Origin: Saprospiraceae bacterium
Lineage (GTDB): Bacteria; Bacteroidota; Bacteroidia; Chitinophagales; Saprospiraceae
DNA length: 64,000 bases
Assembly: GCA_016717145.1 (NCBI GenBank)
Contig: JADKGD010000004.1
Coordinates: 233,329-297,328 of the forward strand
Reading direction: 5' to 3'
Within the stretch, counting starts at the first letter, position 1. Every line of letters starts with the position of its first letter. The position numbers and the translations under genes were made by a program. Shown here in pieces: positions 19,303 to 28,401 of this stretch. The notes under the pieces were generated by a model, which was given only the letters and a program-made list of their open reading frames with translations, made no database searches and was not told where the DNA came from.

Positions 19303-22300
19303 TTATTTTTTAATAAATTTTTCAGTATATATATTTTCTTCGGTCTCAATTTTTATAATATATATTCCTTCCTTAAAATCTGATACATCTATAGTCTGAT
19401 TTTGATTGCCAGATTTGATTCTGGATATCAGTTGTCCTGAGATATTATAAATATTTAAATATAAAATATCTTCATCAACTTGAATATGTAACAAATCATT
19501 GGCTGGATTAGGAAATACACGTATACCAGATGTCAAAGCCCCTAATAGAGGATTTCCGTCTTCTTTCAAAGGAACAATATCCATAACGGATTCAATCAAA
19601 CTGCTTCCCGAAGTACCACGAATAACTACAGCATCTATGTATACAATATCTTCATTGCTATCAGCGTCGCACATTATTTTAAATTTAGCAGCATTGCTTA
19701 ATGGACCTGTAATATTTACTGTAACCATATAAACAATGTCATTATTAAAATTGGTGCCACTAACGAATGTTGCTTTAGTAATCCATGAAGTACCATTGTA
19801 ATATTGTAACCAAAAGTCTTTTCCAGCTTCCATACTTACAGCTTTGAATTTAAATTCAACCTGTACGGAATTATATGGTGTCAAGTTATATGCCGGTGAT
19901 GTCATAGATGAAAAATCACCTTCATTATCCCTGATTCTGATGGAGTATTGACCTTCAGGGGATAATGGCCCCTGATATCTGAAACAATCACCACCTCCAT
20001 CAATCCACTCGTCCCATCCTACCTCAAAGTAATGACCGGATAACAAAGTACTGTTACCTCCTGTACTACATGGGGGACAGCTACCACCACAATCTACACC
20101 GGTTTCACTGCCATTTTGGGTGCCATCTGTGCACGTCGGGCAAGCAGCACACGAGCCACCACAATCGACTCCTGTTTCTGTTCCGTTTTGAAGGCCATCA
20201 CTACAGGATGGACAGGCTACGCAAGTGCCACCACAGTCAACACCAGTTTCTGAACCATTTTGTATGCCATCTGAACAGGTTGGACCGGCAACTGTTTTGA
20301 ATGCTCTGATGATAACGGCGTCTATATAAACAAGATCTGTATTATCACCTGCGTCTGATTGAAATTTGAATTTCGACGTGTTTGACAATGGCCCCACAAT
20401 CTTAACAGTTTTGGTGTATATCTGTTCATTGTTGAAATCAGTATTAAACACATAAGTTTTTACTGTTGTCCATATCGTTCCATTATAATATCTTATCCAG
20501 AAGTCTTCTCCTGATTCCATGCTTGATGTCCGAAATTTAAACTCCACTTTTACCGAATCATATTGAGTGAGATCATATGTGGGTGATGTCATGGCAGAAA
20601 ATTCTGCCTCATCGTCTCTTAGCCTTATTGACGAAACTGCTTCAGGAGATTGGGTGCCAGAATATCTTGAACAATCAATACCTCCGTCCAACCAATTATC
20701 CCAATTTGTTTCAAAGTAATGCCCGGAAATTGTTGTAACCTGAACATTACCACTTACAGGACCACATGATGGGCATGTCCCGCCACAATCAACACCTGTT
20801 TCACTACCATTTTGTATGCCATCACTACAAGGACACAGGCAGGACAATTTGGACCGCCACAGTCAATTGATGTTTCACCATTATTGAGTATACCATCAGT
20901 ACAATTAGGAACTATACAAGGTGGGCACGTCCCGCGCCACAATCAACACCTGTTTCTAATCCATTTCGAATGCCGTCAGTACATGAAGGACAAGCAGGAC
21001 AATTTGGACCACCACAATCTATTGATGTTTCACCATTATTCAGTATACCATCAGTACAATTTGGTACTATACAAGGTGGGCAAGTCCCGCCACAATCGAC
21101 ACCTGTTTCGGATCCGTTTTGGATTCCATCTGTACATGTAGGTGTAACCGCTCCTGTGGCGCAAAATGGTTTAATTTCCGAAGCTCCGAATTGGCCTCCG
21201 CTTATAAGTGTATTGGTACCTTGTTTGATATTGTAATATCCTGAACCATATACACAGCAAATGCCATCACCATATTGGTCAAGAATGGTAAATGTAAAAC
21301 AAGCGGTGGGCAGACAAAGTGGTATCGAGATCAATGTATTAGGTGTGGAATATGGTCCACCGGAATACAAGATTGCCCCGGCACCATTTTTAACATTCCA
21401 TGTTGTTTCACTCGGGTAATTGTCAAGATTTAAATTTAAGGTTAATGTATTTTGGGTGCATTCATTTCCGCCGCCACCGCCGCCACCGCCGCTACCGCCG
21501 CCGCCACTGCTGCCACAAGGGGTCAGACAAGTTGCTGTAGTCATTTCGGACCTGATGATATTGCCGGGCTGAGGCCCGAATCCATTGCTGAAATTAATAC
21601 CCGCACCCGTCAAATGACAATAAGACATTATAGTCCCTCCTCCTGACGGTAGTCCAGGATTTCCACACCCTCCTTCAGTAGTATAACACCCGTCAATGGC
21701 CGTATTGTTGCCATTCCAAACGCAGGCATGCGTATGTTGAGAACCAAAAAGATGTCCGAATTCGTGCGTTACAACTTCAACTGTCCAACTGTATGTTGGG
21801 ACATTTTGATAAGTGGATTGAATACCTGCGTAACTCATACTGTAATCCGGATTGGGTCTGCACAACCCATCAACATATGCTACCCCTCCACTGGCCTTAT
21901 AGGACCATAGTTGTGCTAAATTTCCATTAAAACCTTGCCTGTAAGCTGTAAATGCATTTAACATACCCAATGAACTGTTTGAATTGTATGGGCTTGCTAC
22001 TGTCCATATAACCAGTTCTGATAATGTTGTATTTATCTGCTCATTTGAATACAGTGTACTTAATTGATTAAATATACCTGTAACAAAAGATGTCACAGTT
22101 GTAACGTTACTCCCTTTACTTAGATATATATCATTATCAACTTCCAGATAGAGTCTGGCACAGTCAGTTAATGAGCGGGAGCTACTTTCTATGTCCCGTA
22201 ATTGTTCTGAAGTATATTTGACATCACCGTCTTTTGTCTTACAATCAAAATCAAACCTGGACGCTATTTGATGATCCTGATACAAAATATGGCTATCTGC

Positions 22301-22813
22301 ACCGCTTACTTTGCCTATCACCAGATTTCCGGCATCAAATGGATGGGAAATGAAACCCATGACATGATCTTCAAAAAAGGAAATAGCGACTACACTACTT
22401 TTTTGTCCTTTTATAATGCCACGAAAATGTTTGCCGGTATTGACTTTTACGTTTTCCATTGATGGTGCCAGTATAACTTTAAAATCATCAGCAAATGGTT
22501 GAAATTCAACAAGTTCTAATGTTAGCACATCTCTGTTTTGGGTAGGAATTGTAAGAGAAATGAAAGAATTTCCGCCTTTGCTCAATTCTAAAATACCTTT
22601 CTTATCTATTTTTAGTAGGGTGTAGTCTTTAATGTCATCAGGAATTTTTAATGTAGACCTGTTTGTTTCTACACTGAATACCGAAATATTTTTTGGCGCA
22701 CCACTTAGGTAAGCTTGCTCTATGAGGCCCGCCGGTTTTTTCACATTATTTTGACAAAATGCTGACATGAAAAAACTTAAAAATAACAAGAGACTTACAA
22801 AAAAATTCTTCAT
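19303..22813 (-). pseudogene. Secreted M12B metalloprotease with jelly-roll domains and T9SS domain (two frameshifts)
   Basis: Paralogue of the gene at 12361-17211. Order: signal peptide (MKNFFVSLLLFLSFFMSAFC), propeptide, reprolysin protease with HEFGHLFGSQH (about residue 350) and IMSYC, a Gly-rich spacer, a YGDGICCVYGSG beta domain, a string of NGxETGVDCGG Cys-rich linkers, two MAM-like jelly-roll domains (HYFETNWDNWLDGG and HYFEVGWDEWIDGG) separated by three more linkers, and a T9SS type A domain (RVFPNPANDLLHI...GIYIIKIE). The frame breaks twice, near 20934 and near 20835; each break is a 2-bp insertion that duplicates a dinucleotide, judged against neighbouring repeats. Unlike its paralogue it has no Ig-like array. 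It may be intact in the cell if the insertions are assembly errors. Confidence 0.85.
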
Positions 22814-23418
22814 TTTTATCGATTTTTATACCTGATCTGTACTATAAATTTTACAGAACCAGTATGGGTGAATGAATAATAAAAAAGTATATAATTTGTA
22901 AATACCTGGCATTTGATTTAGTCGGGGGCGCAAATTAAATCGGGCTACCGGTATGCGTTACATTTAAATATGTATGATTTTATTTTCATTTTTGAACGCA
23001 AACTTCTTTCCAATCACAAATTTTATGATCGGGAATTAATTTTATCGTTTAAAATGTTTACATAAAGCCTTACATCCCTATTTAACGATTTTCGCTTGGT
23101 AATCCGGGATAATGCTAAATCTGATACAAGTATAAGAATATTATAACTTAGAAAACAAAAAAAATAATTTAAAAAGTATAAAATGGTTATTTACCCTGAA
23201 TACCCTTTAATGGTAATTACGCCAATAATCAAGGGTATAGCATAGGTCCTACAAAAATCATGCCTAATATTATAAAATTATATAATATGTATTTTAAGCT
23301 GTTTTATACTTGGCTTAATGTATGCTTTGAATAAAATATTTGGATAAATATCATTATTCCAAAGTCAGAAGTAGATCTGTCTAAACTTACTTGGTTAAAA
23401 AGAATAATTAACCGACAT
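22814..23418. other. Intergenic region between two protease genes
   Basis: About 600 bp, AT-rich, with no ORF or RNA. An 8-bp inverted repeat (ATACCCTT at 23200, AAGGGTAT at 23231) is the only structure seen and is weak. I see no clear promoter for the 22813 gene. Confidence 0.5.
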
Positions 23419-26400
23419 TTAAATTTTCCTGACGGTGCTCAGTCCCTGAACCTGCATTGTGCCTGTGCCGATATTTGACAATACAGGGTTAACATTTCCC
23501 TTTACTTCGGTATTGTTCAGAATTAAATTTCCATTGTTTTGTAAAACCGGTGTTGCAGTTCCGCTAAGATTGATTTTAATGTTATTAAGTGTAAATGTTT
23601 TTGCAGGATTTACCTTGATGCCATAGGTACCTGTAAAATTTAAATCAATTGTGGTAACAGGGCTAGTATTGCCTAACAAAGTGATACTTTTATTAATATC
23701 TAAAGGTGCCGTCAGATTGGACCCTATACCTGACAGGAAGGTTATCGTAGCGCCTTCTGTTAAACATCCGAATATATCTCTTAGCGTTCCGGCTCCGGAA
23801 TTGCCGGAATTTGTAACCTGAGTAGATGGACAAGTGATGGTAATAGGCTTACAATTTGCGCTTGGAAGCATACAATTGCCTGATGATAACAATGCATTAA
23901 AATTTTGACCTATCCACAATGATGGATTTAATGTCGTTTGGTAATTTACACCATATATACAATAAGAACCTGCGATGAGAGATGTAAAATCTGACATTGA
24001 ATTTATAGCTTCTATGAGATTGTTTAGCGTATTTACTGCCACAAAGGTATAACTATTGTATTGCGCAGAAGGTTGAGGTACTTCAGTTGATATATCACCC
24101 TGCCCTGAAATTGCAACCGTAACATTAAAAGGTGTCGCTGCATTTAGATTAGTACCTATAATCAGATACTCAGTACATGCATTTAAACTGGCACTAAAGC
24201 TATTATATATTGACACAGATCCTCCACCAGCATCTTCATAATTGCATCCCAACCAGCCGGCACATGGTGATGAAGGATTAAACGAGGCTGCATTATACAA
24301 CACAATGCCTGAAAAGTCAGCTGATCCTGTAATATTGAATGTATAAGTACCTGTTGACTGAACCATTAATTTGATAGCTTTGTATTTATTGACAAAGCCA
24401 GAATTTGAACATACACCGGAATTATTTTGACCATTTCTAGGGATATTTATGCTAGGGTCGGTTGATACAAGATTAAATGTTTTGATTGATAGGGGAATGC
24501 TATAAAATTTTGTCAGGTTTAAAGCCAAACCTGAACTTTGATACGTGAAGCTTGATGGATTATCCTGGCACACTGTACTATTTACGAACCCACATGTACC
24601 TGAAATGGTAAAATTTGTATTGCTGATATCAAAAATTTCAAAACAACTATTTGGCGCATGCCTTATTTTGATTCTGGCCATTGTAGTTCCCGGATAATTG
24701 CCTAAGGTTATGCTATGGCTGCCATCATTGGGTGTTCCGGAGACCAAAACAATAGGAAATGAATATCCTCCGTCCAATGATAACAATATATCAATATTTG
24801 CAAATAATGAACTCGTATTATTTACATTCCATGTAATGGTTTGGCTGGATCCGGTTGTCCACGTGACTGCAGTATTTGGAGCAGTGACTTCTAGTGGTCC
24901 TGAGTTTGAACTAACAGTGACGGCAATATCGCCACAATGAAGGCCACCATTGCCGGGGTTGTTGTCCCTTCCGGTGAGTCTGAAATTTATTGTACGTCCA
25001 ATGTTTGGAAGTGGTTCAAACGCACTGACATTTGACGCATTCAATATAGTATTTAATGAGGGGAAAACGCGTTTATTTCCTGTATTGGTAGGAAAATAAG
25101 ATCGGAATAATGGAGCCAGGCTACTATTGCCGGCAATAGTTCCAATAAAACCTTGTGTTGGAATTAGGGCACCATCCTCATTGATTTGCTCCCAGGTATA
25201 TGTAAGGGTTTGCCCGGCATCAGGATCAGAACCCGATCCCCGGAGTGAAAATGGTGTTAGTTTTGGTATGGTATAGGTGCCTGAACAAGGATTGGCATTG
25301 ACAGTAGGTGCAGTATTGCCGGTTGATGTATTGGTTGAACAAGTACCTCCTGTACCTGCAATATGCGTAAGAAATGATTCATGGCTTTTGCTGTGAAAAT
25401 AATTGTCCTGACTTGCTTGTATATTATTATCATTTTGACAGAGACCAGCGTATGACATAATCGATGTTCCGCTACCTATTTCAAATGCCAAAGAAGATGA
25501 AATTTGACCCGTACAATTATTTCCGGTACCATTATATGTATGTGGACTTCCGAACATGTGTCCAAGTTCGTGTACCATGATGCCGATTGCCAACCCAGTT
25601 TGAGTCGTTGCGCCACTCCATCCGCGGGCTTTATTAAGGCCACCTCCAGGCAAAACACCATTGGTACAAGTACCGGCAACTACGGCAACACCACTGCCAC
25701 CACCTGTCATGGCATGCAAAGCATGTCCTACATCATAAGCTCCACCAGGAAAATTCGTATTTATCGCATTAGCTGCCTGGTCAGCTACATTGGAGGCACT
25801 TGGGGTAAACGGATCAGTGGCTGGATCTGTGTAAATAAAAGGTGTTCCGAATATAGTCAGATGAATAGCCATTTCAATGTTCCACCTCACATTGTCGAGA
25901 TTTATAATATTGGTTACTGCCGCTTGTGCCGTGGCGTTATTATTATTACCAAAAGCGGCACTCTGGTAAAATTCTCCTGTACCAACAATAGCAATTTCAT
26001 AAGTTCTTCTGGTGGCACCATTACTTGTAGATGTTACACTTCTACCCGATGGTGCCCGTTTTAAATGGTCATTGTTTTGACAGCTATGTCCTTTGAAGGC
26101 TTCCAGGACATATACTTTATGCTCGGTAGGATTTTCTTTATTAATGGGTTCAATTTTTATCTGATTTCTTCCTCTTTCGTATAATCCTTCCAGCCCGAAT
26201 CTGCTTAAAAAGATCCTGCCTGCAATACTTTTGTCTTTAACTGAAGCAATAAAATATGTTTTAAAATCGGGATAAGTTTCAGCCATTTCAGCTGAGATAA
26301 CGGGAGATTCCCAAGCCAGAAATTCTATTTTTTGTCCATATTCGTCCGGAAGTAAAATCGTTACTGTTTCATTTATTTTGTCATTTTCGAGTCGGGCTGA

Positions 26401-26568
26401 TGCTAAAATTATTTGTGTAGCATTAAGGTCAGGGGAATAAATATATTGCCTGGATTGTGTTTTTTGTGCTGATACAGTCACGAACTGAACCATCAAAAAA
26501 AGAATAATATAAAATGGAAAAAAGGTAATACATATTTTCATAACGCGCATATTTAATAATCTCATCAA
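23419..26568 (-). CDS. Secreted M12B-type zinc metalloprotease
   Basis: A 1049-aa protein with a signal peptide (hydrophobic stretch at about 12-35, ending VSAQ; the real start may be Met 10), a propeptide, and a reprolysin-type catalytic domain with HELGHMFGSPH near residue 333 and the Met-turn SIMSYAGLC. An Ig-like module follows (ITWNVNNT...IDILLSLDGG), then cysteine-paired beta domains and a C-terminal repeat region that looks like a short beta-helix (LNNIKINLSG, LILNNTEVKG). There is no recognisable T9SS sorting domain, unlike the two neighbouring proteases, so its route out of the cell is unclear. Sequence outside the active site differs clearly from the other two. Confidence 0.88.
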   Translation of the reverse strand: MMRLLNMRVMKICITFFPFYIILFLMVQFVTVSAQKTQSRQYIYSPDLNATQIILASARLENDKINETVTILLPDEYGQKIEFLAWESPVISAEMAETYPDFKTYFIASVKDKSIAGRIFLSRFGLEGLYERGRNQIKIEPINKENPTEHKVYVLEAFKGHSCQNNDHLKRAPSGRSVTSTSNGATRRTYEIAIVGTGEFYQSAAFGNNNNATAQAAVTNIINLDNVRWNIEMAIHLTIFGTPFIYTDPATDPFTPSASNVADQAANAINTNFPGGAYDVGHALHAMTGGGSGVAVVAGTCTNGVLPGGGLNKARGWSGATTQTGLAIGIMVHELGHMFGSPHTYNGTGNNCTGQISSSLAFEIGSGTSIMSYAGLCQNDNNIQASQDNYFHSKSHESFLTHIAGTGGTCSTNTSTGNTAPTVNANPCSGTYTIPKLTPFSLRGSGSDPDAGQTLTYTWEQINEDGALIPTQGFIGTIAGNSSLAPLFRSYFPTNTGNKRVFPSLNTILNASNVSAFEPLPNIGRTINFRLTGRDNNPGNGGLHCGDIAVTVSSNSGPLEVTAPNTAVTWTTGSSQTITWNVNNTSSLFANIDILLSLDGGYSFPIVLVSGTPNDGSHSITLGNYPGTTMARIKIRHAPNSCFEIFDISNTNFTISGTCGFVNSTVCQDNPSSFTYQSSGLALNLTKFYSIPLSIKTFNLVSTDPSINIPRNGQNNSGVCSNSGFVNKYKAIKLMVQSTGTYTFNITGSADFSGIVLYNAASFNPSSPCAGWLGCNYEDAGGGSVSIYNSFSASLNACTEYLIIGTNLNAATPFNVTVAISGQGDISTEVPQPSAQYNSYTFVAVNTLNNLIEAINSMSDFTSLIAGSYCIYGVNYQTTLNPSLWIGQNFNALLSSGNCMLPSANCKPITITCPSTQVTNSGNSGAGTLRDIFGCLTEGATITFLSGIGSNLTAPLDINKSITLLGNTSPVTTIDLNFTGTYGIKVNPAKTFTLNNIKINLSGTATPVLQNNGNLILNNTEVKGNVNPVLSNIGTGTMQVQGLSTVRKI

Positions 26569-26630
26569 AATCTAAAAAAAATAAACTATAATGTAAATCT
26601 ACCCGATGAAATAATATGTGCTAAAAAAAA

Positions 26631-26638
26631 CAAAAGTA
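26631..26638 (-). promoter_or_regulatory. -7 element upstream of the third protease
   Basis: Minus-strand TACTTTTG fits TAnnTTTG, 62 bp before the first possible start codon. Confidence 0.45.
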
Positions 26639-26706
26639 AAAAAATAAAAGCGTATTAATATATTTTTGTAATGTTAATTTTTTAAACAAAAAACAACATA
26701 GCATAT

Positions 26707-27336
26707 TTAATCTACGACGACTACTTCTTTTGTAATATTCATCCTGACCTGTCCATTTCTTGGAGAATAGGTAATTACATTATTGATCATTATAATGGAT
26801 CCTCTACTGAGCTTCCTGACATAATTTAAGGTAGCTTCATCTATTTTATCCCCTTGACTCGTAGTAGAAAAAACAACAGCTCCGTTGGCTTGTTTTACCA
26901 TTAAATTGAAATTTGAAATGGTTGATTTTAAATCAACCGGAAAATCAGAAGGATAGATTAAAGAAAGTTTTCCTAATTTATTAAGATCAGTCACTTTGAT
27001 AAATCCTTTATTTTCACCATCCAATTCAAGCATATGATCTGGTATCTTTTTTATGACAATAGGGTGAACTTCACAAAGTACTTTTTTATAATATAGTTTT
27101 AGTTTGAGCTCTTCGCCTTCTACTTGTGGATTAAAAACAAAAGTACTGTCGTCCCGCTTATACACAAAACCGGCACTAACTTTAACACTGACATCTTCCG
27201 GATTACATCCATTTAGTTTGATGTGTATTATGTTTTCTACACCGATATATAAAACCCCGGAGCTTGGTTGTTTAAACTGCGGTAAATTCCCAAACCACAT
27301 GATTGTTGGCATAAGTAAAACGAATAAAAATTTCAT
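26707..27336 (-). CDS. Stand-alone protein resembling the GldM C-terminal region
   Basis: The 209-aa protein has an N-terminal signal (MKFLFVLLMPTIMWFG), then VLYIGVENIIHIKLNG, which resembles the start of the third periplasmic domain of GldM, and near the end KLSRGSIIMINNVITYSPRNGQ followed by beta strands, resembling the RGS...GPDG...R pattern of the GldM C-terminal domain. GldM is the T9SS motor shaft that contacts GldK/N in the periplasm. This protein lacks the transmembrane helix, coiled region and most of the length of GldM (about 500 aa), so it cannot be GldM itself. It overlaps the upstream VOC gene by 4 bp, which suggests translational coupling. Assignment by motif resemblance only. 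Confidence 0.55.
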   Translation of the reverse strand: MKFLFVLLMPTIMWFGNLPQFKQPSSGVLYIGVENIIHIKLNGCNPEDVSVKVSAGFVYKRDDSTFVFNPQVEGEELKLKLYYKKVLCEVHPIVIKKIPDHMLELDGENKGFIKVTDLNKLGKLSLIYPSDFPVDLKSTISNFNLMVKQANGAVVFSTTSQGDKIDEATLNYVRKLSRGSIIMINNVITYSPRNGQVRMNITKEVVVVD

Positions 27337-27752
27337 TCCGCTTTATTTTCATACATCTGATCAAATACCTCATCTATCGGTTCCCATAATTCTATTTTAT
27401 TGCCGTCAGCATCCATGATGTGGACAAATTTACCATAATCATAATATGCAATGTCATCACATATTAAAACGCCTTCCTTACGCAATTCAGATACCAGATT
27501 TTCCAGATTTTCGACCCGATAGTTGATCATAAATTCTTTTTGAGAAGGCTCAAAGTAATCGGTGTCGGCTTTAAAAGGGCTCCATTGCAGGTAGCCGTTT
27601 TTGGAAGGATCTTCTACTTTTTTGAATATAAAAGATGCACCCCATTCGTCTGTATTAAATCCCAGGTGTTTTGCATACCAAGCTTTGGTAGCCTTCGGGT
27701 CCTGAGTTTTGAAAAAAATTCCGCCTATACCAGTGACACGTTTCATACTCAT
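27333..27752 (-). CDS. VOC (glyoxalase/bleomycin-resistance) family protein
   Basis: A 139-aa two-module betaalphabeta-beta-beta protein. The start IGGIFFKTQDPKATKAWYAKHLGF and the end VHIMDADGNKIELWEP are the family's hallmarks; the glutamate in IELWEP is a usual metal ligand. Substrate unknown; members include lyases, dioxygenases and resistance proteins. The ATG at 27752 is preferred over a TTG at 27761. It begins 1 bp after the upstream gene's stop and overlaps the downstream GldM-like gene, so the three form an operon. Confidence 0.85.
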   Translation of the reverse strand: MSMKRVTGIGGIFFKTQDPKATKAWYAKHLGFNTDEWGASFIFKKVEDPSKNGYLQWSPFKADTDYFEPSQKEFMINYRVENLENLVSELRKEGVLICDDIAYYDYGKFVHIMDADGNKIELWEPIDEVFDQMYENKAE

Positions 27753-27753
27753 A

Positions 27754-28302
27754 TTAACCAATAATTTGAGGTGATTGAATATCTACATTCATAATGTGTA
27801 CAAAATTAGTTCTTTTTAATATTGAAATTAGTTTATCCGGATGAATTTTTTCAAGATGTAACTTAAAAAATTTCTCTGAAGTTTTTATAACAAAACTTGC
27901 CTGATGCTCAGTGATAATTTCTTTTGGCATTAGATATTTTGAAGCGGTATGGTCAGAAATTCCAAATCGTTTTAATACAGTATAAGGTGAAAAAGCAAAA
28001 GGACAAATGATGTCAGTTTCTTTGATAATATGCAAATTTGTAAGTTCTGATTCGGGTATCAGTACTAGATAGTTGCTAAACAAATTACGACAATAAATGC
28101 CAATACCTGATGTAAAAAATGCTATAGAGACCTTGTATTTTTCATTTTCTTTGTCAGATTCCGGATCCATAAATGAAAAACCGCCAATTCCTTTTTGAAA
28201 TCCGGCGATCCAATATGATTCGATCGATTTACCTCCTACATGTTTATTTATTTGGGCCTTAACAAAGTGGTCGGACGTTTGGTGGAGATTTACAACTTTC
28301 AA
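27754..28302 (-). CDS. Hypothetical protein, first gene of a three-gene operon
   Basis: The 182-aa protein has no signal peptide or membrane helix and no family I recognise. It looks like a compact mixed alpha/beta cytoplasmic protein, with an aromatic central region (FSFMDPESD, IAFFTSGIGIYCRNLFSNY) and a Lys/His-rich C-terminal helix. It is tightly linked to the VOC and GldM-like genes. A 14-bp perfect palindrome lies 18 bp upstream of its start. Confidence 0.65.
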   Translation of the reverse strand: MKVVNLHQTSDHFVKAQINKHVGGKSIESYWIAGFQKGIGGFSFMDPESDKENEKYKVSIAFFTSGIGIYCRNLFSNYLVLIPESELTNLHIIKETDIICPFAFSPYTVLKRFGISDHTASKYLMPKEIITEHQASFVIKTSEKFFKLHLEKIHPDKLISILKRTNFVHIMNVDIQSPQIIG

Positions 28303-28320
28303 GCTTAAAAAGATATTTAA

Positions 28321-28334
28321 TTAGTATATACTAA
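28321..28334. promoter_or_regulatory. 14-bp perfect palindrome, possible operator
   Basis: TTAGTATATACTAA is a perfect dyad 18 bp upstream of the hypothetical gene that heads the VOC/GldM-like operon. Its position suits a repressor site, but short AT-rich palindromes occur by chance. Confidence 0.3.
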
Positions 28335-28401
28335 CACTAAAAGCCTGCGTGAGGTTTTGAAAAAATATACTATCGACGCGCTTAGATGTATTTTAAAATA
28401 C

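Noticed and set aside
25504..26064. 186-codon plus-strand ORF inside the third protease gene
   Set aside because: Antisense to the well-supported catalytic domain; composition is that of a shadow frame.
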